From Gremmenia infestans (Eukaryota; Ascomycota; Leotiomycetes; Helotiales; Hamatocanthoscyphaceae): a DNA stretch of 64,000 nt. Positions 44,368 through 56,200 of the stretch are shown one piece after another (positions within the stretch are counted from its first letter, which is position 1; every line of letters starts with the position of its first letter). The notes below the pieces were generated by a model. That model was not told the origin of the DNA. It saw only the letters and a program-made list of their open reading frames with translations, and ran no database searches. The stretch lies in contig JAFEVB010000012.1 in NCBI GenBank assembly GCA_032629725.1, positions 124,001 to 188,000 of the forward strand, in the 5' to 3' direction. The position numbers and the translations under genes were made by a program.

Positions 44368-45618
44368 AGCAGATGAGCATGTCAAGATAGCATAGCAAGT
44401 CTACGGACGAAGGGGAGGATATCTTCGCATGGTTTCCAGTCAGATCGCACTACCACTCGTTCACGTCCCCGGGGGCGGAGCTGCATGTTCCATGAATAGA
44501 AGTCACTATCACACGACCTATCCAGGCACCAACTGCCTAATTCAAAAGCCTCCATCTCTGAACCTTAGCTAGCTCCCCAGAGACCATTCTCCAATACGAA
44601 AGTTCTGACTGAACCCTATGATCCCAATAATAACTAAGTGAACGACATGCTGTCAAGAACTGCATTGCTGCCATCGTGATTTGAGAGCCGTTTCAAGGAA
44701 GTGCATACAATGTATCATCTTTTAGACGAATTAAGAATAAAGGCAATCTCCTCCAGTCTCTTTATTACTTACCAATCCCCCTGTAAGACGGACAGTGCTT
44801 TGCTTTACAACTTCTCGCTCCCTGTCCCCTATAAGAAAAACTTCACCGCTTACTACATATCTCTAGGATTACCCCTTGAACACCCCAGCTTCTGAAGCTC
44901 AGTTTGGAGACTAATAATTAGAAGTAGATGTGAGGGGTTAAATCCTACTCCAAGTCCACAGGTTGGAAACCAAAAGGCAAATACAAAATACGCAGCGGAC
45001 TATAGGAGATGTGATACTGATATATATATACCAGAACATGAAACAGTGATTGCGTAACAAGAAATAAGCACCACCTTCGCAAAAACAGCATTAGATGATA
45101 GTTATCAGAACTTGAAATCGCCTCTTGATCTCCATCATAATAAACGGTGAAGGAACACACGTTATGAAGCGAGGCGAGCCGTAGTACTTCATTCAAAATA
45201 CTAACTGCACTGCAGGATACGGTAGAATTGCTTCATTGGTTTATCTATCCATCCATCCATCCATCCATCCATCCGGCCACGTAATATGGACAATCATCTT
45301 AGCGTAGATTGAGAAAGAAAATGTTTTGTTCGACGCCATGCCATCCAGTAACGCCATCCTATGTGTCCCATCCAGTCCCAGTCCAGTCCAGTTCATTGGA
45401 TACCATTCCAGGTTTCCCATCCCGTGTTCCCTAGACAACGCTTAAATGCAACAAATTAAGGTATCTATCTATCAATCAACTAATCAATCAAGCATCGGAA
45501 GCAAGGATTCAGATCAGCTTTAACGCAATAATCACATGCAACACCTCTTCTTCCCCCACCTTCTTCGACCTCCAAGGCTTCTTTCTCAACGGCTCTTTCT
45601 CAACGGCTCGCTCCTCGT
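44368..45618. other. Gene-free stretch
   Basis: 3' regions of the tiny gene (+) and sconB (-). No gene is supported. A tetranucleotide repeat is annotated separately, and a CCAGTCC-rich run lies at 45363-45392. Confidence 0.5.
45247..45274 (+). repeat. (ATCC)7 microsatellite
   Basis: Seven perfect ATCC units lie within the sconB 3' flank, about 345 bp after its stop. Confidence 0.95.
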
Positions 45619-47796
45619 TCAATATCCCTCATCCTCAACCCCTTCCCCATCTTCAGACTTGAAGCTGTACACCCGAACCTCACAGTCCTCACTCCCAGTA
45701 ACCATCCTCGAATCACTAAGCCCAATGCACGTGACTGGGCCCTGATGTCCACTGAAAGTCTTCTCGCACTTTCCCGTCCTTGCATCCCACACCTTCACCA
45801 TACGATCTTCCGCCCCAGATACAACGCGCAACGTATCAGCAGCTAGAGCCCAGATGCCCTCAACGTGGCCAAAGAAGGTCTTTAAACACTTGCCAGACTC
45901 GACGTCCCAGAGTCGAACAGTGGAGTCCAAGCCACCTGTTACCATGTACCGCGCAGGCCGGGGACGGGATGAAGGCCAGAGCTCGAAGGGGGAGATCGAG
46001 GGGGGTGAGGAGAGGTTCATGGTGAGATCCGATGTGCTTGATGTGCTGCTCGTGCCATCGTCTACTTCCTCTGCATCTACATCATCAGGTTCATATTCCG
46101 CAGGCAACAACGTGACTTGCTGAACCTGTCCAACATGGCCTATATATGTTTGGATTGTCTGCTTGGTATCCAGATCCCATAGACGAATCGTGCAGTCATC
46201 TGAAGCGGAAAATACGGTGCGGGAGGCGGAGTCGACGCGCACTGCGTTGACCCAGTCTCTGTGACCCTTTAAAGAAAATTTAGATTTGTCTTTGAAGTTC
46301 CAGATTCGTACGGTTTTGTCGATGGAGCCGGAAGCAAGGAGGTTGCCGTCGAGATTTACTGATATCACGCCTTCGGTGTGTTCTGGATACGTTGCTATGG
46401 TCTCTCCAGTTCGCCAATTCCAGACTCGAATTGTGTGGTCGAGACTTCCGCTGATTAGTTTGGTGTCATCGAATTGTAGGGCCCGCACGCCGAGGGTGTG
46501 ACCGCGGAGGGTTCGGAGGCATTCGCCTGTGTTGATATCCCAGATCTTAATGGTGCTGTCGTATGACCCAGTTGCTAGAATGTTGTCATCAAACTGCAAA
46601 CACATGACACCATTTTGATGGCCTCTGAATATCTTGGTCGTACAGCGACCGTACTTCCAATTTGTGCCAACCTTGAAGCGATCCTTGTAAACATCTTTCC
46701 ACGGCCGAGTTTTGGGGAAATATGAATCCTCGGGGTTCATTCTTTGTCGCTTGCTTGCTTCAGGAGAAACAGATAATGGACCATTAGAAGTCAACGAGTC
46801 TGCATCTCTCTTTCCTATGCCATTACAGGATGGTTTCCTGATCATATCTGTACTGCCCGCATCATCAGGTGCCGGCGTCAATTTGGGTGACCACTCATTT
46901 AAACCTCGGCCTGTTGCTCGTAATTGCTGCTGGCGCTTCCAATCCCTCAAGCGTTTCCGCTCTAGTAATGGTAGTCCCCAACCACACTTGAGACATTTTC
47001 GGTCAATGTGCTGTTCACACATCTTATGCCATACCACATCATCGTCTGCTAGTATACGCCATCTCTGACTGACTTGAGCAGCTTTACAAAGGGAGGTCGT
47101 GTCAAGGTGACATAGAATTTTGTAGGATATTTCCGATGGAAGGGCGGTGAGGAAATCGATGCGAATAAGGTCGCGTACAGAGGTCGAAAGATATGAGAGT
47201 TGGGGGAAACAGCACTGAGTCAAGATGCCCTGGAGCATAAGATTCCTGTGTTTGGCTGGGGCGGCGGAGAATAATGACCAGACGTGGGATATTCCCTGTT
47301 GATCGTCTTGGGTTAAAGTTTCCAGCTCCTATCAGTCTGTTAGCCATGATCTGCAAAACACCAAAGTCACATATACCCTCTGAAGATTCTCCATTGTTGG
47401 CTCGTCAGCTGTCCTTCTACACTTTGAATCGGGCTGATGTCGGTAGCAGAATTTGGTATTTGGATCCTTCTTTGAAGTTGTGTTTGGTTGAGCAACTCCC
47501 ATGGGGGCGTATGATTCGGGGATATGCTTTGCAAGGAAAGGTGCAACAGTCTGACCAGCAATTCGACTTGAAGATGAAATAGCAATTGTTGCGTCTGGTC
47601 GACCATGTTCTCCATCACAGTTATCCTTCGACGGACGCTCTCCGGCCTCTTTTGGTTGTCTTGCGTGCTCGACGGCCATACTCTCTGCGGATGAGATGTC
47701 GTGCGTGGTAGTGAAATTAGAATGTGTGAAAGTGCCATTGTCGGGTACTTCTACAGACTGGCGCAATGCCATGGAGTTGGGGGGGCCTGACGCCAT
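45619..47796 (-). CDS. sconB: Sulfur metabolite repression F-box/WD40 protein
   Basis: Two exons (47377-47796 and 45619-47328) encode 709 residues; the 48-nt intron joins ENLQR to ELETLTQDDQQG in phase 0. The N terminus carries the signature KFCYRHQPDSKCRRTADEPT of sconB/SCON-2/Met30 proteins. The F-box begins near residue 199 (FLTALPSEISYKILCHLD) and contacts Skp1. Seven WD40 repeats follow, from GHQNGVMCLQFDDNILATGS to the end, with clear GH...WD spacing (IKIWD, IRVWN, VRIWN, IRLWD, VRLWD, VKVWD). An acidic insert lies inside one repeat (PDDVDAEEVDDG). The protein is the substrate receptor of an SCF ubiquitin ligase that marks the sulfur activator (MetR/Cys3/Met4) when sulfur is plentiful. 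Family length is 650-700, so this is complete. Start: first Met of the open frame. Confidence 0.95.
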
Positions 47797-49894
47797 AACG
47801 GCTACCCAGGGGGGGGGGCGGTCAAAGGGAATGCCCCTTCAGGCTTCGTAAACAAAGACAGGCGCAAGGCAAAGAAAGGTCTGACTCAGATCAAGCTGCG
47901 CATGAGGAATCGAAGAGGAGCGGTGTCAAATGGTGCAAGCGTCGAAGTTTGTTTGAGGTGACTTTGCCCTCGATGGCGTGCTACCGCAGTCGGTACTTGT
48001 AAGGCAAGGTAGATGAGATGAGGTGCGGCGCAAAGAGTTTGGTGTTACACACGGATGGGATTGAAGGGAGGCTGCAGAGATTCGTATGATATGGTATGAT
48101 ATGTCGGGTATGGTGAGGAGATGGGAAGATGGATTCAAAGGCGGTGACGAAGTCTGTATGTACGGTATGGAGTACAGCTGGCAGTGGTGGAGGTGGAGGT
48201 GGAGGTTGTGGTTGTGGTCGTGGTCGAGGCAGCCCTGTCTGTACCCTCAAGCAAGGGTCGTTTCCCTTCAAGCGTGGAGGCGGATTGCGTCTTTTGGTGC
48301 CTTAAGGCAGAATCGCGTGATCAATCATCAAATTCCGTGCTTTTCTAATTCCTTGCAATTGTCATTATTCATGATTAAATCTTGATATATTGTGTGATAA
48401 TTCTCATTTTTATCCAACGACCATACCTAAATACTGTAATTAAATATTTCCACTCTCACCTCTATTCATTCCATCTTCCCCTCCCCTCTTTCGCCAGTTG
48501 ACAACCTAAGCCGCTTTAGTCCATCGTCCGCGGGAGCCAATTTTTCTCCGAGAAGGGTCTAATTTGATGGACCCATAGAACTTTAATCTTTTTTCGTTTT
48601 AGTTCCTTTCCCCACACTTTCCGAAGTCTCGGCTCCGATTGCATTTGAATCCTTAGCTTGGCTGGTTTGGCTTGGCTTAGCTTGGTGATGGTGTGATACT
48701 GTATCAAATTCAAAGAGCTTACAAACTGAATGATTGAGAGTCTAGATCAGTCCTTCAGAAGAGAAGAGAATAATAATGCGTCATGATTAGGTATAAGAAG
48801 AAATGTAAAATCGGACATTTGCAAATCCCACCGTCCCACGCCATCGATGGCGCCAGAGGCTTACAGAGGTAGAGTGCGGGAAATAATAATAATAAACAGC
48901 CATGATGGTGCGATTGCTTCGTCAGGGAAGTCTTAAACCTAAAGACTTTATTGGTAGTAGAATGATACCAGGATCCGTACCTAAGCTATGTCATACTAAT
49001 CTAATTGAAGAAATTCCGAAAGAGGGATGTCTCAATGCAAGTAAGCTACGGGGTGACATCGTAATTTATGGCATTGATCGAATCGGACGTCTCAATATGC
49101 CATGAGGATCCGCATTTACAAACATGCATGGTTTTTGTGTATATAGGCTGAACTGAACACGGCTCGAATACCGACATGCAGGTCCGTGGAAATATGCCCC
49201 TGGTACTTTGTACTCGGAAGAATTCGCAGCATGTGAGTTTGAAAGATACCTAGGTAGGAGACACTCCTGATCTGGGGTCCATTGCTGCAAGACAATCTCA
49301 TACTACCACTTAACCCGGAGTAAACGCATTCATCCTATCTACTGCCGGATGCAAACCTAATTGAGAGAAGAGAAAAAGAGGTAGAAAGATGTCTGAACTG
49401 ACTGGGGACTATCTGAAGACTATCCAAATCAGTGCGACCCCAAGAGAGTGAGTAAGTTTCTCATATCAGATCTAAGGTTTGCTTCGTGATCGGAAGATGA
49501 AAACTGAAATACTTTCTTTTCTTTGCCTCGAGATTCCGTGAAAGCCTAGGACTTGAAGATTCTTCGACTAGATAATTCAATCACTCTTGAAAGACGTCAG
49601 GAAGATGTTTGCTTTCAAGATTTAGTATACGTATATAATATGCTGACTGACTCTGATGTTGTTAACATTAAAAACAGTCAAGTTTCGACAGCTCGGATGT
49701 CTGCACGGTAAATGCGCTTTAGGTTCATCTCGCCTCCTGAACACCAGTCAGCCCTACACCACAGCCTTGTCTCCAATGACCTCCTATCAACTACCTAGGT
49801 AATCATTGCACAACTCGAAACAACCCAAGATGGGTCATCCTAGCAGGTAGTAGAAGATCCCTATAAAGAGAAAGGCGAACATTCTATCCCCAAA
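47797..49894. other. Gene-free stretch
   Basis: This is the divergent interval between sconB (-) and atg17 (+). A run of ten G lies at 47809-47818 just before sconB. A GGTGGAGGT/GGTTGTGGTCGTGG purine-rich run lies at 48185-48230. Minus-strand frames there are low-complexity. No gene is supported. Confidence 0.5.
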
Positions 49895-51486
49895 ATGTCT
49901 TTATCTCCAACCATATCCGCAAGTCACAGCCAAGCATCGCTATCGCCGTCCAATTCCATGAGCCATCAAGATGTTTCCCTCCAGACCCTCGTATCGCATC
50001 TACTTGTATCGAAACGCTCATTATCTTCCATAAACACGGTATGGCGTGCAAATGAAATCGTCACTTCGGCAAGGGCGGCTTTGGAAGAGAGTGTGGTGCT
50101 GAGTGCTCGGACAGGGTTTCTAAGAAACGGCATCTCGGGTCAAGTCAAGATACTCAAGAAGGTTAGGAATGGGGTGGAGAATGTATACAAAGATGGACAG
50201 CGGGATTTCAAAGTACGTTTCTGCCAATTGTGAAAAGGCTGTGATGCTGATAGTTTTAGAATGTCATCCGAACTCTCGATGCTGCAAACGCGAGGCTGGA
50301 ATCTACTATGGATGTCTTACGGTCTACAATGGTGGAAGCAGCATTTAGACCCGCTGGAGAAGAACCTCGAAGTCTGCTAGATTTTGTAGATGAACAGGGT
50401 GTTGAAACCATGCGAGATGCGTTGAAGGAGTCAATACGAGAAACCAAGGTTTGTTACACCCTCAAAGCTTCTCATCCCGTCTAATCCCCATCTCAGGAAG
50501 CTCAAACTGATTTCGACACCTCAATCCTCTCCTTTGATGATGACCTCCGCGCCCTCAAAACGGCCATGACATCTGCCCCCCAATCAGCGTCCCAATCGCA
50601 CTCCCATTCTACCCTCTCTTCCCCCATCCACACACATCTCCATACCCTCGAATCCCACGCCCAAGAAATGGCCTCTCTCCTCGACTCCCTTGTCCGCCAT
50701 TTCGACCTCTGCGTAAACGCAATTCGGCACACGGAAGGTGGCTACGCAGCCGTCCGCAAAGCCGCATCATCCCAACCCCCCGGCTCAGACCCCGTCTCCG
50801 TCTCCGGCGTCATCAACACAGAATCCGCACCCGACGAGCCCATATCCTCCGATGAGCGACGACAAATGCTCGATGTTCTCGAGCACGATGCTTCTCAAGT
50901 CGAAGATGTTGTAGAGGAGCTCCGCGAGTTCTTGGCGGAGATGGAAGGGAAACATGATGCGATTCTTGAACATGTGGCGTCTCTTACAACTGCGTATGAT
51001 AATATCACGAACGCATATCATATTTTAGAGGGCGTTGGGGCGAGATTATCTGGGTATATAATCGCGAGTCAAGAATTCAGACTTCGGTGGGACGAAACGA
51101 AAGCGCAGATCCAAGACCAGCTATCCGAGCTCGAATCCATGCGTCTCTTTTACGAAAACTACTTTTCGTCCTACGACTCCCTGATTTTGGAAGTATATAG
51201 ACGCAAAGAGTGTGAGGAAAAAGTAAAGGGGATTGTGGATAGAGCGATGGAGCAGATGGGGAGGTTGTATGAGGCGGATATGAAAGAACGAGAGGGCTTC
51301 CGACTTGATGTTGGGGATTTCTTGCCCGTTGATTTATATCCGAGTGTTAACAAGCCAGCCCCCGTGTGGGAGTTTGTGTTGAGGAATGGAGATGGGGTGG
51401 GAGAAGGTAGTGTGCCGGAGTTGGAGAGGGGTGCGATTGAGGCAGCGGGGAAGAGGGAGAAGGATAGGCAGAGGAACGAGAGGTGA
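49895..51486 (+). CDS. atg17: Autophagy scaffold protein Atg17
   Basis: Three exons (49895-50212, 50260-50448, 50497-51486) encode 498 residues; introns are 47 and 48 nt and all phases agree. The sequence follows the filamentous-fungal Atg17 pattern: LVSHLLVSKRSLSSINTVWR, RANEIVTSARAALEESVVLS, ARTGFLRNGI, AAFRPAGEEPRSLLDFVDEQ and EAQTDFDTSILSFDDDLRAL. The rest is mostly long helices, as expected for the crescent-shaped dimer, ending FLPVDLYPSVNKPAPVWEF. Atg17 is the scaffold of the Atg1 kinase complex (with Atg13, and Atg29/Atg31 where present). It gathers it at the phagophore assembly site and is needed for bulk autophagy. Length matches the family (about 450-550). No damage is seen. Confidence 0.93.
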
Positions 51487-52255
51487 AGTGGCAGGGGGGG
51501 ACTGTTTATTTATCTATACATAGTGGTGTTTAGGTTGGATATATGATACCATGGCACAGGATGGGTATTTGAAACAAAAGCTACGAATTTCTACCTGTCT
51601 ATAATCCTAAGTCTATACAAAATCTCTATCTCGCAGTTCGAGCCCCTTTTCTAACCACCTTCTCCAAGATATTTATGAGCAGTTAAATTCCACCTTTCAT
51701 TTGCTGCTTTTGAACTTTTAACTTATAAATTAAAAGTTGTTTCCCATTAATTTTTCTTTCTCTGTATAGTAATTCACATCTTCTGCTTAATACTCTCCTA
51801 CCTCTACTATACCAATTCCGTCTGTAGGTATATATACCCCTCTATATACCCTCGTGTTATCGAGCTAGAGAAACATATAAGTGATTCAAGATAAAAGCAA
51901 TGTTACTCCTGACCTAATCTAAGGTTACATCTTTGCCCTCCCCTATCTCCGCTATGTCTTCTGTTTCCAGGTTGGATTTGAAAGAGATTATAGGCTCTTT
52001 TTGTAGGGGTTGGTGGATTGAGTAGGTGGAGGAATAGGAAGTGACTGTAAGGGGGTTTTGACAGTAATTCATCCATTCATTCATTCGTTCGTTCATTTAA
52101 CATCTCATGCACGCTTTCACATGCCCTATCATAACCTCATACCCTATTACCCCAAAAAAAAACACAATAACAGCTGCAGTCTATGTCTAAGTTCCCTAGC
52201 TATCTAGCCGTATATTTAAAAATCCCGACCGGTGGTATAGCTTTATATTTTTTAA
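51487..52255. other. Gene-free stretch
   Basis: 3' region of atg17, AT-rich further right. ATTC/GTTC tetranucleotide repeats lie at 52068-52097. No gene is supported. Confidence 0.5.
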
Positions 52256-52444
52256 GAACCTCGCAAAAAATATAAAATATCCGTATATAACCCCCACGCC
52301 CTCCTCGACCCCTCCACCCTCCTCAACCACTCCAACACCGTCTTCGCCGCCTTCTATAAACACTTTGCCAGCGACAACATCACTGCTGAAGCCTGGGCGT
52401 ACCTGCTGCAGCGCTCGCAAGGAAAGCTAGGACCTTACCATTGA
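52256..52444 (+). pseudogene. Gene fragment (extracellular-loop-like), unidentified
   Basis: A 62-codon stretch has strikingly regular C-ending codons, unlike the AT-rich flanks. It reads YNPHALLDPSTLLNHSNTVF and AFYKHFASDNITAEAWAYLL, then ends at TGA, 4 bases into the neighbouring uL3m fragment. The sequence recalls outer-loop segments of large fungal multi-pass membrane proteins of the DUF3433 type, but that is from memory and weak. It has no start and no signal, so it is a translocated shard and not a gene. Confidence 0.4.
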
Positions 52445-53073
52445 GGACTGGGGCATTGGCTATCAAGAAGGGCATGACGGCGCTCTACGATCCTAAGACT
52501 GGAGTGCGAACCCCTTATACGGTTGTGCAGATAGATAGAGTGCAGGTTATTGCGCATAAGACGAGAGAAAGGAACGGATATTTCGCAGTGCAGATAGGAG
52601 CGGGGTCGAAGGAGCCTGGCAATGTCACTTGACCTCTTTAAGGGCACTTCGCTGGCGCAGGTGTCAGTCTTAAGCGCCATCTGTCTAAATTTAGAGTGTT
52701 AAATGCCGCTGGCTTGTTAAAGGTTGGAGAGACTATTAGGCTAGAGTGGTTTCTTAAGGGATAGTTTGTTAATATGAGGAGCAATAGTAGGGGAATAGGG
52801 TTTAAGGGTAGTATGAAGAGATATAATTGGAAGGGACAGCCAGCTTCGCATGGTAACTCTTTGGCTTATCGCGCTATAGGTTTAAGTGGTCCTTCTTAAG
52901 GAGCTGGTTCTAGAGTTTATCCCAGCAAGAAGATGCCGGGAAGAATGGGAGGGCATTAGGTTACACAGCAGAATTTGAAGGTGTTGAAGGTGGATGCTAA
53001 GAAGGGGATTTTGGTGCTCAATGGGGCTGTTTCTGGGCCCAAGGGTTGTGTGGTCAAGATTAAGACAAAACTA
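52441..53073 (+). pseudogene. Mitochondrial ribosomal protein uL3m copy, five stops, no frameshift
   Basis: One frame runs for ~210 codons and matches uL3m (MRPL9/bacterial L3): RTGALAIKKGMTALYD, RVQVIAHKTRERNGYFAVQI, GAGSKEPGNV, GHFAGAGVSLKRHLSKFRVL, NWKGQPASHGNSLAYRA, GSRVYPSKKMPGRMGGH and NLKVLKVDAKKGILVLNGAV. Stops fall at 52630 (TGA), 52639, 52762, 52897 and 52957. The last three sit where the family has Gln, as CAA/CAG to TAA/TAG would give, and TGA sits where Arg (CGA) is expected. There are no indels. The N-terminal third and any introns are missing. This is a duplicate; the essential working gene must be elsewhere in the genome. RIP acting on a duplicated segment explains the pattern. 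Confidence 0.88.
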
Positions 53074-53077
53074 GTGT

Positions 53078-53283
53078 TCCTCCACAAGGTGAGATCATTA
53101 TTATTGAAAGTTGCAATTTTATTTACGTTTATCCGCGTACGCAGATCATCTGGTGGTATTTATTCATACCAGGATTTTCCACCACGAGGTAAGATCAACG
53201 TTGGAGAATTGCATTTTTGTTTGCGTTTATCCATGTACATAGGGGCTGGTATATATTTATACCCGACTTTTCCCCCACAAGGT
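53078..53283 (+). repeat. Imperfect tandem repeat, ~95-100 bp unit
   Basis: The motif CCACAAGGTGAGATC...TTGCA-TTTT-T-T--CGTTTATCC occurs at 53081 and again from 53177 (CCACGAGGTAAGATC), with a third partial copy from 53271 (CCCACAAGGTGCAATTT). Spacing between the AGGT points is 100 and 93 bp. It begins where the uL3m similarity ends. Confidence 0.75.
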
Positions 53284-56200
53284 GCAATTTCCCCTTAATT
53301 ATACTTTTCACAGAGGTGTAGATAGTGGAATTATAACTCTAGTACGGGAATATAGTTCTTTTCTTCCCTTCATATCCACTTATATGCTGTGGAGTTCTGA
53401 ATCATCTAGCCATAGAAGCGCTATAGCATGTTAGTGGCAATGTTGCTGCGTTATTGGTGAAAATAAAATGAAGAGGATAAGGAGACATGGCGGAAGATCG
53501 AGGCCGCGGTTGATTGATGGAGAAGGAAGCAAGTGTCCCAAGGAACATGGGAGACTGGATGGAAAGGTAGGGGGATTAGGAGGGGGATGTGATTTGATAG
53601 TAGCTTCATTTTACTCTTTTGTGTTACTGTAGCACCTGTTTATTCTTTGTTGTGTAATTAGAGCGATCATGGTGTGTGTTGAAGTGTGATGAACGGCTGT
53701 TTATAAGCTGACAGAAAATGGATTCTTGACGGCAAACCTATTCACTTAACTATTGAGTTACTCTTCCTTAAGTTTGCTCCGCTCGCTATAGCTCGTTCGA
53801 AATACGATTAATGTATAATGAGCATCATTCCTTCTAGGCTTCGCCACAAGACCCAATTACCCATGGGTCGGGTCCTATTATTTGTAGGACCCCTGGGGCG
53901 GGTTGGATCCCCCATGGTAAAGCCTAATTCCTTCCTGTTTCCGGCTAACCAGAATACCCTCAGCACGACAAATCTCCTCGAACCTTTCATTGAGTGTTAT
54001 TAAATGGATGTTAATGCTTAGGCAGTAATTATATTAAAGTCCATCAACTCCCGGATTGGGCGGATGATGCGAGGGCAAGAGGGTAAATCCGAGCCGAGAC
54101 AAGGTTATAGGGGTATAAAAGGGAAGGAAAAGCTGTCTAGATCTTGGATGCAAGAATGTCAAACAGAGGATGTGAATAGGGGTAGGGGTAGGGGAGATTG
54201 CGTTGCTTTTAGATGGATGGAACACACATTGTGGATCTAAAACCATATCACGTTTTCTTTCATTCATTTTGTCTTGTAAATTGCTTTGCATATTGGCCTG
54301 GACGGGGTAAGAGGAAATGATGTGACTGTATGGTTCAAATGGTAGCATATTCGACACTCTCGTCGGACGCGGGAAATTTATATAGCGACAGAACTCCCAG
54401 AGCTATTCTTGCGGTGTTAGAGCTATTTGGCAAATGCTCGCAAAGAAGAAACATGGGTAGAATTCTTGAATGATTCGTTTTCGCGGTGCGCCATTGAGAT
54501 TTGGTTCCTGGGTTGTATTTGTAGTCCATCAATTGGGTTAACCGGAGGATAGGAGGAAATTATTCAGGCTTGATTAAGTCTGGAGAGAATGTTGGGAGTG
54601 TAGGAGAATGGTAGGTCTGGGTCAAGGTTGACCGAGTCCAAAGTGGAGTTGAATCGGATTTGGACTTGGACCGACTAAGTCCAAGTCTAATACGGGAGCC
54701 AAGACTCTTTAGATGTGGAATCAATCTTCATACGTAACAAGAGCTGGGGCCTTATATCTCTCATTCCACTATTCTCATGATATGCTATATATACACTCAA
54801 AGAAAAGGGTCGAGGCTCTGACATGTCGTGGTGGGAGCACCGTATATCCGATGAACCAGTAAGAGAACAAAAGAGGCATCAAGAACACCAAACATCCTTT
54901 ACTGTTCCTCATACGGGCATATCACGAGGCTCACAGATGCACAATTGAAACGATCCCTCGGGTCTCTCGGTTGTTTTACCGCCAATGCCCTAACTACACA
55001 TCCGCTATACGTGGATATGCAATGCATCCATGATCCTCGTGTATGCAGCAGTCTAAGCTACAGTACTGTCAAGGATGTTCTGCAGAATGCTCTTGTGATG
55101 CAGACTAAGCTGACGGGAGGTTCAGCCTCGAATGATTATAACTCTTGGCATGGCTATAACGGGGGTTTTTGGCTAACAAGCGAGCGCTATAATAAGAGAT
55201 ATTAATCATTTGAGAATGCACCTCTGTAAAGTCACAGCTGAGAGATCAGGTCTGCTAGAAGATCCGCTTGCGCGAAACAGAACAGCTCTAAAGCTTTATC
55301 GGTAGCCACATGTGGCCCATAGCTTGGAAACTGTATTCTTTAAGTACACAGTACACTAGTAATTCTCTACTAAATATTGAACTCATCAACGTCGAATAAA
55401 AGAAAAACAATGGTGGAAGATGCAATTCTCTTAAAGTTGTGCAAAAGCTCAGATATCGAGGTCTTTGCCCTACTGGTAGAAATCCGGGGTCCTTAACCTG
55501 GAAGAAAATGATTGACAGGCTGAGTCAGGATTGACTTTGTTCCGGCCTTGAGTAAAGAATTTACTGCTGCATAACTCGGTACCCTGGGCTCTTTGGTCCC
55601 AAGTCACATTTGATACGCACAAAATACGTCTTACAGATCATCCAAACCCATGAGCTCATGGACCCGTGAACTTGGGTTACTGTAGTGGAACTTGGTCTGT
55701 CGGTAGCGAGAGCCCCCAATAAGGACAAGGTGGGTGTGAGCTCCATGCCCGGAGTACATGCAGCAGATCCGATCGAAGTACAGGTTCCACCAAGTCGATT
55801 GAAGAAAAGATCGTTTACCAGCACTAATTTCCACCTATATAGGCAATCTTCTCTTGCAATCCCGCTCCCTAAGGTTATAATTAGTATTAAAGTCAAGTCT
55901 GGGAGTGACAGCGTGCAACATGCAGACGAGTCCTCTCTGATGCACATACGATTCGGTGGCTGCCTCAAGTCACAGACTATCGGGTCATGGCAAGAGGGTA
56001 GCCTAGGCTACCATACTTGGTACTCCGTATTCAAGCATGTACATCTCGTATTTATACCAACCAAGGTATCGATTTTGAAAGCAGTGAGAGCGGCACTTGG
56101 ACCAACAAATTCCTGCCAGCTAGCAGTGTGGACATGGTGGGCGAAGATGTCCACCCACAGCCAGAAAGATGATAAGGTTATATATTCTTAGTCAGCGTAT

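Noticed and set aside
45247..45274. CRISPR-like or regulatory array
   Set aside because: Simple ATCC microsatellite without spacers; CRISPR is not expected in a fungus.
46712..47068. 118-codon plus frame inside sconB
   Set aside because: Complete overlap with strongly supported sconB coding sequence on the other strand.
55685..56191. 168-codon plus frame and overlapping 135-codon minus frame
   Set aside because: Neither shows a family motif; both strands open by chance is as likely. Mentioned only as part of a gene-poor region.
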